Shown here: piece after piece, positions 21,745 through 33,058 of the stretch | How positions within the stretch are numbered: the stretch's first letter is position 1 | Layout: the number at the start of each line of letters is the position of its first letter | Source: Fragum whitleyi | Taxonomy: Eukaryota > Mollusca > Bivalvia > Cardiida > Cardiidae | Reading direction: 5' to 3' | DNA: 64,000 nt | NCBI GenBank assembly: GCA_948146395.1 | Contig: OX411552.1 | Span: 1,797,501 to 1,861,500, forward strand | Program-made: the position numbers and the translations under genes | The notes under the pieces: generated by a model | What the model was told of the DNA's origin: nothing | Seen by the model: the letters and a program-made list of their open reading frames with translations, nothing else | Database searches by the model: none

Positions 21745-21905
21745 TCTGGGTAGTGCGTAAAGTGTCGGCCCTAGTCAGACTGCGCAGACCGACTAGGGTC
21801 GAAACTTTTCGCAATCTGCTTATTTCCTGAATCTGGAATGATCAATATACCCTTCAGTTAGAGATTTTTTGAAATGCGACCTCTGGTTGATCTATGCTTG
21901 ACCCA
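21745..21905. repeat. CCCTAGTCAG hairpin repeat
   Basis: Arms GTCGGCCCTAGTCAG / CCGACTAGGGTCG around a short loop, embedded in a longer block (TGAATCTGGAATGATCA ... GACCCAATCTCTTTGTC). Degenerate relatives are near 59560-59690 and 62155-62400. Confidence 0.55.
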
Positions 21906-22796
21906 ATCTCTTTGTCAAATATTCATTTTAAATAGTGCCGAGATGGTCCCTTTTTGCGTCACCGGTCACAAATATTCAAACATTTAAAAGCTACAAGAGT
22001 TATACAAGCATGATGTCAAACCTGTCATACTGTCGACTTTTTTTAGTTAAGACGAAATTACGTTCATGCGAGATTTATTGACAACCGTGCTGCAGACCAA
22101 AATAGCTTCTCGCTCTTAAAAGGTAATTAAAGCATAGAAGATTGTTTTCGCATCCGTATGGTGTAGTTTGACATGAAAGATTGGATCGGTATTTAATATC
22201 AATTATCCCTTCGCGTTATTTATTCCCCATAAAACCTTTATTGCGATCAAATAATAAGAAATCTTAAAGCATTGGCGATTTTAAGAATTTTATCGTGCAT
22301 GTACCAATGGTCTTAAGATAACAAACTCTCTTAAGCTTAGACCCCCTTTAACATGTTGTGATTCGAAGACAACACTTGCGATTTTCATCGTGGACTTATT
22401 TGGTATATTCGTAAGATATTAATCCCTTGAATTTTATGAAGAATGAACGACGTAATGAATAAATAAAGAGTAATAAAAGATTGAGCTTTATGATAAATTG
22501 TTATAATATACATTACCAAAATTAAAGACCTGTTAATAACTTTTTGTGACACAGGTTTACGTAAATGAAGGGTAAATTAGGCCTCAAACGAAACGAATTG
22601 ACAGCTTAATAGTTCTGTTTTCCTCTGTTTACCAATGTCGTAATTTTTCATAATTTCCTGGAATCGTTACCTAGCAGAGATCAAACGCCAATTTCATTGA
22701 TTTCAAACAATTTGGACACATGTCAGAAAACCATCAACAGTATTTACACTCGTTCATTTCATTCTGGAAAGAATTCTTGACTCTTCCGGGATGCAA
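21906..22796. other. Intergenic, nothing recognised
   Basis: No open frame with domain content, no RNA gene and no clear repeat relationship to the rest of the window. Confidence 0.4.
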
Positions 22797-22923
22797 AACC
22801 AACGCGGAAACGGCAGCGTCGCCTAGCTGTTCAAAATCCGACGTCCTTTACCACTGCGCTACCGAGCCAATGGGGACGTCGGACTTATAACAGATAGGCG
22901 ACGGTTCCGTGTCCGCGTTGGTT
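22797..22923. repeat. 127-bp foldback with tRNA A-box-like loop
   Basis: Arms of about 49 bases begin AACCAACGCGGAAACGG and end CCGTGTCCGCGTTGGTT. The ~27-base loop, read on the minus strand, is GGCTCGGTAGCGCAGTGGTA, a good match to the 5' end of a tRNA including an A-box. No B-box was seen, so it is not a tRNA gene. Confidence 0.7.
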
Positions 22924-23890
22924 CATATCCAGATAGAGCCAGTAATATTATTTCCGTGGTTGAAAAAGACATTAGTCACTTCCCTGAATGAAAGATTTGA
23001 ATATCATAACCGTTTTAACACGTATGACGCACGTTTTCATTTAAACAGAGTTTATCCTTTCGTCCGACTTAAAATTAACCGAAGTTAAATCCAATTTTAT
23101 TTCATAATTTTTTAACCAATATTCTAGATGGTCTTTTTCTTGGGCTATAGGTTAATTTTGTGTAGTCATGAAGACAAAACCGGGCATGTGCATTAATGCA
23201 CGAGTTTGTTCGAATATATCTTAACCACTATTCCTTCATTTAAGTGTGGATTTTTTTTTTTGAAAATTGCTATGAAGCGAGTAATTTTCGTCTTTCCTTT
23301 TAGTAAACGTGTAGTTTCAGATAGATTTAAATTCAAATCTTTCTAGTATTCGCCAAACTTACAACTTTTTCTATTTCATTTGTAGACAAGTTTTTTTAGT
23401 CTAGAACGAAACTGATCACGGACACTTTCATGCGTTTTTATTCCTAGAAAAATTTCACGCTATTTTGTGCTATAACGATGTTGTTTAGAAATAGCTCATT
23501 ATAAAACGATAAAGTCGGGTCAATATCCGTTGTTACCGTTTTATGTGTTATTAATTACTGCAATTATTGCAGTCACATTATGCAAGAATCAGTTCATTGC
23601 TACAAAGAGAAATAATGTTCGAAGAAGCAGTTTCTTTGTGTCTCTTTCTTGTGTTGATAAATCGAGTGCTTAGCTAAACATTGTTGCAAGTGCCCATAAA
23701 AGATATAGGGACTTACAAAAGTATTACGCTAAGTGCGAGAGATTTTATTTGCTCTAAGGCACACATAAGTTATCATCCGTCAATTAGTGACGAATGAATG
23801 AATGATCAGGGGTTGCGCGAAATATTGATGAATTATTACGGGACCACTAGCTCAAGGAAATTGTTGGCAGACAACGGATTGCTGACAACA
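22924..23890. other. Intergenic, nothing recognised
   Basis: AT-rich, no convincing gene, RNA or repeat. Confidence 0.4.
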
Positions 23891-24315
23891 GACAGAGGTT
23901 GACACTAACTCCAGAGATTAAGGAGTCAATTCGACTCCTAAAACATGAAATCAAGGAGTCCAAGCTCAAAATTAGGAGTCCGAATTTTCATAATGGGAGA
24001 ACATTGTTAAAAAGAAGAAATTGCTTGTTATAAGCAATTTCTTCTTTTTCCACAATGTTGTTCCAAAGAAGACTTTTTTTTCTCAAAATACTACAGGATG
24101 CAAGCAAATGTTTTCTTCAATAACTTTTGAAGGATATACAAGTTTGGCAAGTGTGAGAAAGGGCACTGCTCTGTGCATTTGTTTGTGTTTTTTTCAATAT
24201 ATTGTCATATTACCCTTGGAGTCCATCGGACTCCTTACTTGCAAATAGAAGCAGTCCAACTGGTAAACAAGGAGTCTCGGACTCCAAGACCCCCCTTAGT
24301 GTCAAACCTTGACAG
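23891..24315. repeat. GGAGTC repeat element with hairpin
   Basis: Several copies of AGGAGTC(C) in both orientations flank a hairpin AAGAAGAAATTGCTT / AAGCAATTTCTTCTT (about 23998-24062). A shorter relative, with TTAGGAGTCCGATGGACTCC and part of the same hairpin, is at 58320-58600. It looks like a non-autonomous DNA transposon. Confidence 0.55.
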
Positions 24316-24496
24316 ATACCCACCGACTTTTAAGGGGACAACTTAGGAAGGGGGGGGGGGGGGTTATGCCCCATACTGACTTGTGTTTGTTCCCACTATT
24401 CATCACCCGGCATCCCGGCGTTTGCAACAGTATGCAGGGATTTTGATTATGCTATTTCTCTCTCTTCCTTTCTGATTCCCTTCAGAAATCACAACA

Positions 24497-24812
24497 TGGG
24501 GATTTATTGTGTGTGTATTTCCATTTATTTATCGTCGCTACCGTAGCACATGCCCATATGAGCGACGCCAACAGAAGACGGTTAGTTGTTACGGGGGATA
24601 GAGCAAGGATAAACGAGGAAACTACTGCGGATATCCACTATGGTTCTTCAACGTGCTCGGTGTAAAGCGCCGTCTCACGGGACCTCGGTTTAGTGTCCCA
24701 TTCGAAAGACAATTAGTTTGTTAGTGTGCCAGCCCTGATTTAAACCAATAGGGTCAAACTTCAATGATTTGAAGTCCGGTGCTCTACCAGCTCAGTCAAT
24801 CAGGCTGAGAAG
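24497..24812 (-). mobile_element. tRNA-derived SINE (family 1), - strand
   Basis: Reverse-complement relative of the SINE at 8457-8765: shared blocks GCACATGCCCATATGAGCGA and ACGGTTAGTTGTTACGGGGG, with a tRNA-like head (CTCAGTCAATCAGG, TTGAAGTCCGGTGCTCTACC region) at the right end. Confidence 0.7.
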
Positions 24813-25090
24813 GGTTTATAGAGGAAATGAAAGTTCAGACTCGTCTTTAAAGATGCTGAGCTGAAGTCCAATTGAAGAAACATCAATTTGGTATGAACAG
24901 ATAACAAAATATAGCTTATGTTATAGTATTTTGTATTTCTTGATATTTAAGAACAAAGAAATATTACAGTGATATCTTTAATTGATTTTGTCTCTACTTA
25001 AAATTGATAAGCCCATATTTTGCTATTGATAATTTACATATTAAGCATTACAGAATACTTTTGTAAGTGCATATTGTTGATGTAATGCTA

Positions 25091-25138
25091 TAACCTCGTA
25101 ACTACAGCTTGATTAAAGCTGTAGTTTCAAGGTTTTGG
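25091..25138. repeat. CCTCGTAACT hairpin copy
   Basis: ACCTCGTAACTACAGCTT facing AAGCTGTAGTTTCAAGGTTT. Same family as 715-789 and 31567-31616. Confidence 0.6.
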
Positions 25139-25271
25139 AATTACGACGACGATAGTTAATTTGATGCTCTGAAAAAGTTATGCACTGGCCATGAATTTCA
25201 ACCCATGCAAACATTTTCCTTTTTAGCAATAATTATTACAACTTTGTCTCTTGCAATAGATGTAACAGTAA

Positions 25272-25351
25272 TTTGATGGCTCAGCAAGACACAGTTGTAA
25301 CTGCCTATACACATATAGGCAGTTACAACTGTGTCTTTCTGAGCCACCAAG
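25272..25351. repeat. GGCAGTTACAACTG hairpin MITE
   Basis: A near-perfect palindrome: TTGATGGCTCAG outer arms and ACAGTTGTAACTGCCTATA inner arms. Relatives at 30207-30281 and 59001-59078, and half copies near 30300 and 61880-61930. Confidence 0.7.
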
Positions 25352-26568
25352 TTGTCTATAGCAAAATAAGGCTTACATATTTCAGCAGACATTACATATG
25401 CCCTTTCAACATTTAATAATGTACATAAACGATTCAAGAAATTATATTTTACAAATAAAACTTGCCATTTACAAGTAGGATTAAATTTCCTTAAGATATC
25501 TTGACTCGATTATCACTTCATCAACAAACTAGAAAGCCATGAATGGCTTGAGTCGCTCCACAGGCTTGAAATTTTCGTAAAAGCAAATAAATGTTTTGAC
25601 TTGATTTTTAGATATTTGGGGTTCTACTGATGTTGAAATGAATTTCAAAGTTTGAACTATATAACAGATAAGAGAAATGACCTCCACTCTTAAAAGACAT
25701 ATTTTTCATCAAATCAAAATGATTTTGGCTGCATGATAATGGGTCACCCAAAGATCATACCAAAAATTTTTGATTGATATTCATCAGTTACATTCTGAGA
25801 AAATGATTTTCAAAGTTTCAACTATTTAACTTGTTGAGAAATGACCTCCACCCATAAAATGCATATTTTTCATCAAATCAAAATAATTTTTGGCACACTG
25901 ATAAAGGGTCACTCAAGGATCATCCCAGTGAAATTTGGTTGATATCCAAATTTTAGATTCTGAGAAAATGATTTTCAAAGTTTCCACTATATAACATATA
26001 GAGAAATGACCTCTGCCCATAAAATGCATATTTTACATCTGATCACAATGATTTTTTTGTAAACTGATAAAGGGTCACTCAAGGGTCATTCCAATGAAAT
26101 TTGGTTGATATCCATCAGTTACATTCTGAGAAAATGATCTTCAAAGTTTCCACAATATACAGTAAAACCCCTCCTTCCGACCACCCCGGAAAAACGGGCA
26201 CCCCGCTATTACGAACGATTTTCGACAGAACGGAACTATTTGTTCTTTAATTCAATGGTCGCAAATCCCTCTAATGCGAGCACCCCGCTATTCCGAATTA
26301 CGACCACTAATTTCAGTACAAATGCCGTATATTACACTATTACGAACCTCGCTAAAAAGACCAGTAACTTCGCACCTCCGGATCGACCATCCGAATTTCA
26401 CGCTTTGTAAGTACGACACTAATTGGGTACGAATGGATCAACAATGGATTATCGAATTTCTCGATATCGTGATTAAACCTCTATTGTGTTTTGGTGTTAT
26501 TTTCAAACAAACAACTTTAAGTGGTCAATAGTTTTGATACACTGCATACGTCTATCAATTAAAGATGT

Positions 26569-27600
26569 TACCTGGTTATTATTTACCTACAATGACCTGG
26601 CACTCATTAAATATTCCTTTTGACCCCTATTGATAGTCGGTAAATATGTTTCTTAATATAGAATTACACTCGCGAAGTTAAGATGAAAAATATGTATCAC
26701 AACTCAGAGTGCATACGAAAATTTAGCGGTGGTGGTAAGGCTGTTTTCCCATAATCAGGAGGTCACGAGCTCAAGCCGGACAATGACCAGAAATATTTCT
26801 ATTTCTTTTATGATGACACTTTTTAAGTACCTATTTTGATACTTTTGAACAGTGTTACATCAAACTATTGATATTCGGCACAGTTTTTTCCGCCAGACTC
26901 AATTTGGTTATTGCAAAGTCCTGTCTATAAGTCATTGTAAATTACGGAATATAATTATAAATTTTGAAATATACCTAGATCTACATTTATGAGATGGAAA
27001 GTCACTTTTTTAAATTCATGACAGTATGAAATTAAAACATATACAGGGTTTGAACACGTTAATGGAATTCCTGTTTAATTGTGATTAGGTTATTAACGCC
27101 AAAAACTCTATTCTCTTGATATCTTATAATTCAATAACATGAAACAAATGATATCTTTATCAGGACTTCTATTCGGTACGAGCTTACTTACAACTATAAT
27201 GTTTTTCTTTTCATTGAGGTATGAAACAAATCTTGCTCTCGATCAGAATACAATAATTTTGGTTGGTGCAAACAACAAAAGTTGAATGAAGAATAAAAAA
27301 AATAATAATCGTAACTGACCAAAAAAACTAATTACAAAATAGTATTAAGAAATGTGATTTAAAAAAGAAAACGAAAAAAAATCATAAATTTATTAAAATC
27401 ACAATTATTAAAACATATGTCTCTGTCGGGAATTGAACTCGTCTGTAACCACTGTACTACCGCGACTTTCTAGAGAAGATGTGAAAAAGTACAACTAAAT
27501 CAGTGAAATGGTGAAATGAAATTGAGGTACGCTGCGGGAATACTCGACACTGACGGAAGTTACTGAGTGCCAGGTCATTTTAGATAAATAATAACTGGAG
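26569..27600. repeat. Inverted repeat inside the pogo-like element
   Basis: GGTTATTATTTACCTACAA followed by TGACCTGGCACTCA at 26572-26606 is matched in inverse by TGAGTGCCAGGTCATTTTAG and TAAATAATAACTGG at about 27562-27597. The 1-kb interior is unidentified, so this may be a nested older element. Confidence 0.55.
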
Positions 27601-27837
27601 AAAAGAAACCGAAAGTAATGCTAATTATGGAAACATACAGGAAATCGTTTTCGGCGATCTGCTGACCGATTGTAAATTTGTTTATGATTGATAGGTTTCG
27701 TTTTTAGGATTTTACTGAATGTATGCGCTACATTTACAGTTCGACAATAATTGCCCTTATTTTAATATAAGTAATCCGAGGTAGGTTTTCAAACCAGATC
27801 ATATAAACAAACGTAAAGGAGAAAAGAGCTGTATTGA

Positions 27838-27866
27838 AAAAAAAAAAAAAAAAAAAAAAAAAAACT
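27838..27866. repeat. Poly-A tract
   Basis: A run of about 28 A residues. It could be the tail of a retroposed sequence, but no element was recognised upstream. Confidence 0.6.
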
Positions 27867-27958
27867 TTGAAAAAAAGCGAGGTCACTACGCCTACTCACC
27901 GAGAGTTTTGGGGAAGGGAAAAAAAGGTCCTAAGTAATGAATTGAAAGCAAAAAAAAA

Positions 27959-28231
27959 CAAGAGCTGTCACTGTAAGATGACAATGCCCCCGACACCGCT
28001 TTGATTTTAAATTATGGCCAATCTATGTTGAAGGTCAAGGTCATCCAGGGGTCAAGGTCACCAAAGTATGTGCCTACAGAAAGGTAATGTACCAAGGAAT
28101 GTTGTGGTAAAGTATGATGCGAATATGTTAAGTAATAAGGAAGTTATGGCCAATGTTAAAGTTTTTGGACGGAATGACGGATGGACGGACGGACAAGTCA
28201 AATTTATGATGCCTCCCTATCGGGGGCATAA
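27959..28231 (+). repeat. ACAAGAG...GGGGGCATA dispersed repeat
   Basis: Starts ACAAGAGCTGTCACTGTAAG, contains GGTCAAGGTCA boxes and a GGACGGACGGAC tract, and ends CTATCGGGGGCATA. It is the simplest copy of the family that forms 46885-47330 and 51484-53454. Confidence 0.65.
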
Positions 28232-29650
28232 AAAACAATTTAAGACAATTTTTTGCAGCCAGTAGAAAAGTCTCTTCTATAATAGGGCCTTTGTCATAGT
28301 TTTTGCATAAGCAATAAGATTTTAACTTAGTTTATACTCTCAAATTGAAGAAGATTTGCATCATTGAAATGAGTAACTTCAAAGAATCACTTTCTCCCTT
28401 TTTGAAATCAACAATTTGGATTAGCCCGAAACAACAACAACAGCAACAAAAGTTTTACATGTAATTTCTATTTTATATATAAATCTTTATTAAATGAACT
28501 GAATTACATAGTCTCTTCTATTAGCAATAATTAGTCTATGTTTGAACGCATCCGACCAAACCTCAGAATTAAGACCACCCCGCTATTAAGACCACTTTCA
28601 AAAAGTACTCCAAGTGGTCTTAATAGAGGGGTTTTACTGTAACATATAGAGAAATGACCTCCGCCCATAAAATGCATATTTTCCATCCGATCACAATGAT
28701 TTTTTGTACACTGATAAAGGGTCACTCAAGGATCATTCATGTAAAATTTGATTGGTATCCATTGATTAGAATCTTAGAAAACTCACTTTTTACCATATTT
28801 GGAAATTAGCCACGCCCCTTAAATCCATGGTTTTCATTGGATCAAAATTTCTTGAACAACTTTGAAAGAGGGTCACCCCAGGATCCTTCCTGTGAAGTTT
28901 GGTGGAAATCCATCCAGTAGTTTCTGAGGAGAAGATTTTTAAAGAAAAGTTTACGACCGGACGGACGCACACACGGACGGACGCACGCACGACGGACACA
29001 ACGCCATGACAATAGCCCCAGTGGCTTTCAGCCAGTGGAGCTAATAAGTGAATTTATCAGTATAAAATTCATTGTTAAGCAAGACATTGACATTCTTTAG
29101 CTCACTGAGTGTCATTGTAATAGGAGATAAGTTACTTATAAAACAATAGATGTTTGTAAAAAATTTATGCAACCCCCCATAAGAGTAGGTCAATGTCATA
29201 TTCTTTGTAAATAAACAAAGGGCAATTACTCAAAAATATTATGAGCAGAGTTACGATTCTTGTGCACTAAAAATTCTCCCCAAGATCTATCCTCCTGTGA
29301 AGTTTCAGGACTCTAGCTTGCATATTTATTGAGATATGCTTCTGACAAAAAATGTCTACAGACTGACCAACCAACCTACAAGTGCAAAGCAATATGCCCC
29401 CTCTTCTTCGATGGGGGGCATAATCAACTAGGCCCATTATAATCACCAGTACATTTTACACTTCAGGATAAGCGCAATTATGAAAATATTGCCTTAATTA
29501 TTCACTCAACTAAAGATAGATCAATCTTACACAGGAATTGTCATTTATCCTCTATGTTTGAAGAGCAAAACAAATATACAACACTTGTGCCCCCCAAACT
29601 GCATTTATTTAAAGGTTGAACAATTGATAAGAGGAACCTTTATAACCAAA

Positions 29651-29815
29651 TTAAGGTGGTAGACACATATTAGTCCAGCAACTTTTCTAAAGTAATGAAC
29701 TTTAACAGTGTTAACCAAGGTTTACTAATGATTTTCATTAGGAAACCTCAGTAAACATTGTGAAAGTTCACGAGTTCTGACACATTGTGGAACTATTATG
29801 AGTCCACTACCTCAA
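29651..29815. mobile_element. GGTAGTGGACC MITE copy
   Basis: 165 bp with diverged inverted ends (TTAAGGTGGTAGAC / AGTCCACTACCTCAA) and the inner hairpin CCTAATGATTTTCATTAGG-type core. Confidence 0.75.
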
Positions 29816-29831
29816 GCATTGAAACTTGTTT

Positions 29832-29985
29832 GTTTGAATGGGGTTTAATGCCGCTTTTTATCAATCTTTCAGTTATATCTCAGTGGCTAGAGCACATAAC
29901 AATGGATTCCTGGCATTTCTCACACTAGTACTACCGTCAAATCCTTTCCAAGCTTCCAGCTGCTATCCCACATACCGTAAAAATT
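29832..29985 (-). mobile_element. 3' fragment of SINE family 2
   Basis: Contains TCAGTTATATCTCAGTGGCT, CACATAACAATGGATTCCTG and CCAGCTGCTATCCCACATA, the body of the SINE complete at 35036-35284 and 40352-40612. The tRNA-like head is missing. Confidence 0.65.
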
Positions 29986-30206
29986 CTAATAGAGCCCTAT
30001 CCTCTAATAAAACCCCATCCCCCTTTTCAGAGGTTGAAAGCAACAATTTTTGATGTGATTTTACAAAATCTCGAAGCCACTAATTAAGACCCATACCTAC
30101 AAGATCAAGGTCCCTAGAAGATTCAACAGAGGTTTTATGCACTTTTTCCCCCATCCAAAGTGAATGTCTATATTTGGCCACTCTTTCACAGTCTGAACAA
30201 ATATTA

Positions 30207-30281
30207 AAGGCTCAGCATGAAACAGTCGTAACTGCCTACAAGCTTATAGGCAATTACAACTGTTTTGCACTTAGCCATCAG
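30207..30281. repeat. GGCAGTTACAACTG hairpin MITE copy
   Basis: GGCTCAGCATGAAACAGT and GTAACTGCCTA face TAGGCAATTACAAC and TTTTGCACTTAGCC. A half copy follows at ~30300-30340. Confidence 0.65.
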
Positions 30282-31566
30282 TATGACAATTATCCTACAT
30301 GTTTATAGGCAGTTACAACTGTTTCGCATGGAGTCATTGATATGTAGTGTAGCCTCTAATCAAAGCCCATCCCTTTTTTATGGAAAAACGATGATCTTAA
30401 TAGAGCCCAGGATTCTATTTGAGCTTATTCTGCAGTTACCATTGTTTCAAGTTGAGCCATCAATATACAGATCAATAGTCAAATTTGTATATACCTGATA
30501 CACAAACCAACCCTGTTCTTTCGCTCTCTTCTAATGTCAACTACACTTATTGGGAAGGGGGGGGGGGGTGTCAGGTCAAAACTATATTGTAAGTGCCTAT
30601 ATAATTATAGGCATTTACATTTGATTTGTATTAACCTCTACATTAAAGCTGTGCATTTCATTGATGAAATTCATTTTCAGCTTCATATTGATTGATAAAA
30701 TTTTAATTATTTACAAAATTCATGCTTATCTAACACATAATAATTCTTGTGTATATGTGTATGTATATGTAATCTATAACAAAATTTATCATAAAGAAAT
30801 CAAAATTTCCTAAAACAAGATGACACAATGAAGTTATTGACAAGACAATGAGCACCACCTAGTGGTGCAACGCTCAGCTGCAGGTTCAGGATAATGCAAA
30901 AAATCTAAGTCAAAAAAGGCTTCCAGAGTTCCCCCTTAATAATCTGGATAGCTCTTGTGATGGTGAACAAACATGCCAAGTTTCATTAGGATACCTTCAA
31001 TAACAAGAGAGATATGTTCAAGGTTAAAGTTTGTCATGTCAACACCACCAATGCCAAGGTGATCATAATACCTCGGGTTTTCTCTGAAAACAACTGAGCT
31101 AAAAATGCATTGAAAAAGTAAATGAATTGCGAAAGACAAGTACATTGACCAAATGCAATGAAGTACATGCTTCAGTGAAAAGATGATCTAAAACAAATTG
31201 ATTCTAAAAAAATTCAGAGGTTATTTACAACAGAAAAATTGATTTCTTGCCTAAATGAAGGCCAATGAGATCATTCAATATTTCTTTCCACATTTTCCCT
31301 GAAGTATTAAGTCACGATATTCCACAACATTTACAATAGAGTCAATGTGCGACATTTCTGACAATGGTTCACATAAATCACAATTTGATTAATTTTGTGG
31401 AACATGTAATAGTTCCTCAACAATTGGGAACTCAAGATTTTTCACAATGTTGATTGAGAATTCCTAATAAAAATCCTTGTCCCAAATTATTTTCCACTAC
31501 AAAGTGTATCCTTTTTAATTTTAAATACATCAAGACATTGCTTAGCAATGGCCCAAATTTACATCT
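30282..31566. other. Intergenic, sparse repeats
   Basis: Contains another shorter hairpin (AAGTGCCTATA / TATAGGCATTT, ~30588-30615) and a run of G residues near 30548. No gene recognised. Confidence 0.45.
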
Positions 31567-31616
31567 AAAACCTCCAAACTACAGCTAGTTTAAAACTGTA
31601 GTTACAAAGTTTTAGA
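31567..31616. repeat. CCTCGTAACT hairpin copy (diverged)
   Basis: AAAACCTCCAAACTACAGCT facing AACTGTAGTTACAAAGTTTT. See 715-789. Confidence 0.55.
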
Positions 31617-32249
31617 ATTACATCAACTAAATGTAAATAAAGAGTAATGACCAATATGATCAAGATTGAAACCTTTCATCAAAGTATCTTTAATCTTCCT
31701 GTTTATTCTGGTGTTAAATATTTGATTTATCACAGATTATTTACAATGCACCAATACAAAATGTACAGTATACTACAATATATGTTCAAGATGACATCAA
31801 TGACCTTAAAATGCTCTTTCGCGCTGATCAAACCCAAGCATTACTCTATTTCCTGGTAACACGATTACTCAAGCCGAATTAAAAGGAGTCACCGACTACA
31901 ATCTTACGAAGAAAACATGTCCAGTTTCATATGAGTATAAAACATACTTGAAATAGAGAAATTGCTTGTTACAAATAATGTCTTTTCACAATGTTTTTTT
32001 TAATTTTCTTAATGTTGTAAAAAGTGAAATCATGTGTGAATAAGTTTATGAACTTGCAGAATCAACTTAATTCAATTTACTAAGATTTTTATATATCTAT
32101 TGCAAAAGCAACTGTATTTCAAGTAAATGATTCCAGAAAAGTAATGGATAAAGCTCACAAATTCCTGTTTGATAAGTGAATTTTGATTTATTCTAGTGTT
32201 GTGTGATTCCACTATAAGTATAAGTTCATTGGTAAAAGCTGACAGTTCA

Positions 32250-32413
32250 TTAAGGTAGTAGACCCGTAATAGTTCCACAACTTTTTGGAAGTCATTCACT
32301 ATAACAGTATTAACCAAGATTTCCTAATGATTTCATTAGGAAACCTCGGTTAACATTGTCAAAGATCAAGAGTTCCGAAATGCTGCTGAACTATCACAAT
32401 TCCACTACCTCAA
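32250..32413. mobile_element. GGTAGTGGACC MITE copy
   Basis: 164 bp, ends TTAAGGTAGTAGACCCG and TTCCACTACCTCAA, inner hairpin TTTCCTAATGA / TCATTAGGAAA. The best uninterrupted reference for the LINE-split copy at 17722-19607. Confidence 0.8.
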
Positions 32414-32608
32414 AAAGAGCCAAGTATGAGACTACTGCAAAACTATTTCAAGTGCCTTTTTAGTGTATGTGCTCAATAGTTCTGCAGAAGCCCATTAAAT
32501 ATGCAGGCCTAAAGTGTGTGATACCAAAAACAACAAGATCAAAGATTCATATAGCAAGTGCCTATAATCATAAAGGTATTTGAAATAAATTTTCACCAAT
32601 CCCCTTAA

Positions 32609-32846
32609 CCCTTGTCATGCTGAACCAGGAATATTACTGATTTGGCAGGAGCTATAGACAAACATCAGGCTGCACATATGTGCAGTCTGATATTAGTCTA
32701 GACCACCTGTTTCTCACTTTCAAACAAGAAGTGTCAAAAGATTTACTTTTTCAAATAAAATTGACCTACAGATGGGACTTTCAGTACTTTTTGCCCTTTA
32801 ATTTTGATGACAATTTTTAGCCAAAATTTATTCAGTGAGACAAGGG
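32609..32846. mobile_element. TTAA-flanked MITE abutting the RBL stop codon
   Basis: Left end TTAA then CCCTTGTCATGCTGAA; right end TTCAGTGAGACAAGGG then TTGA. CCC...GGG termini at TTAA are the piggyBac hallmark; the right TTAA has one change. It contains a GATCAG-type hairpin (~32655-32705). An inverted relative starts at 63275. It ends only 17 bases from the RBL stop codon and supplies the nearest AATAAA. Confidence 0.65.
32827..32832 (-). promoter_or_regulatory. Candidate RBL polyadenylation signal (MITE-derived)
   Basis: AATAAA on the minus strand 32 bases after the stop codon, lying inside the TTAA-flanked MITE. I saw no other AATAAA on this strand in the next ~250 bases, so the RBL 3' UTR may be very short. 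Use is inferred. Confidence 0.45.
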
Positions 32847-32863
32847 TTGAAATATCAAAGGGC

Positions 32864-33058
32864 TTAAGAGACCACGACATATTTTGAAGCCTGTTCTTGT
32901 CTTTCTGATGTCACTTCCTGTAGACGTCTCATCAGACTGATACGTTTGGCGGGCACTTCTGGTTCATCGTTGGAGTCGATCTGTAACTGACGTTTACCGA
33001 AAAATTCTATCTTGTTTTCACTCTTCATCTTTATCATATTGTTTATTGCACGTAGATT
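32864..33058 (-). CDS. RBL1: RBL last exon (visible residues 650-713, stop)
   Basis: Acceptor TGCTTACAG. Encodes LRAINNMIKM, then PAKRISLMRRLQEV, matching the conserved C-terminus of p107/p130. TAA at 32864-32866. Confidence 0.93.
   Translation of the reverse strand, partial: NLRAINNMIKMKSENKIEFFGKRQLQIDSNDEPEVPAKRISLMRRLQEVTSERQEQASKYVVVS

Larger units (their letters stand above)
26160..28639. mobile_element. pogo/Tigger-like DNA element, non-autonomous
   Basis: Inverted ends CAGTAAAACCCCTC and GAGGGGTTTTACTG are each flanked by TA, the Tc1/mariner/pogo target. Joining the flanks at TA recreates the undisturbed array sequence CTATATAACATATAG found at about 25987-26000. No transposase frame was seen; the 2.5-kb interior contains other insertions and a separate inverted repeat. 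Confidence 0.7.
25525..29045. repeat. Internally tandem dispersed repeat, split by a pogo-like insertion
   Basis: It begins near AATGGCTTGAGTCGCTCCAC and ends with a GGACGGACGCAC tract and the hairpin-like GGCTTTCAGCCAGTGGAGCT. Inside are ~164-base tandem units containing GAGAAATGACCTCC and AAAGGGTCACTCAAGG (units near 25672, 25836, 26001 and 28650). The array is interrupted at a TA by the element 26160-28639. Confidence 0.65.

Noticed and set aside
26274..26531. 85-codon frame inside the pogo-like element as transposase
   Set aside because: No DDE or helix-turn-helix motif; the composition looks like non-coding repeat sequence.
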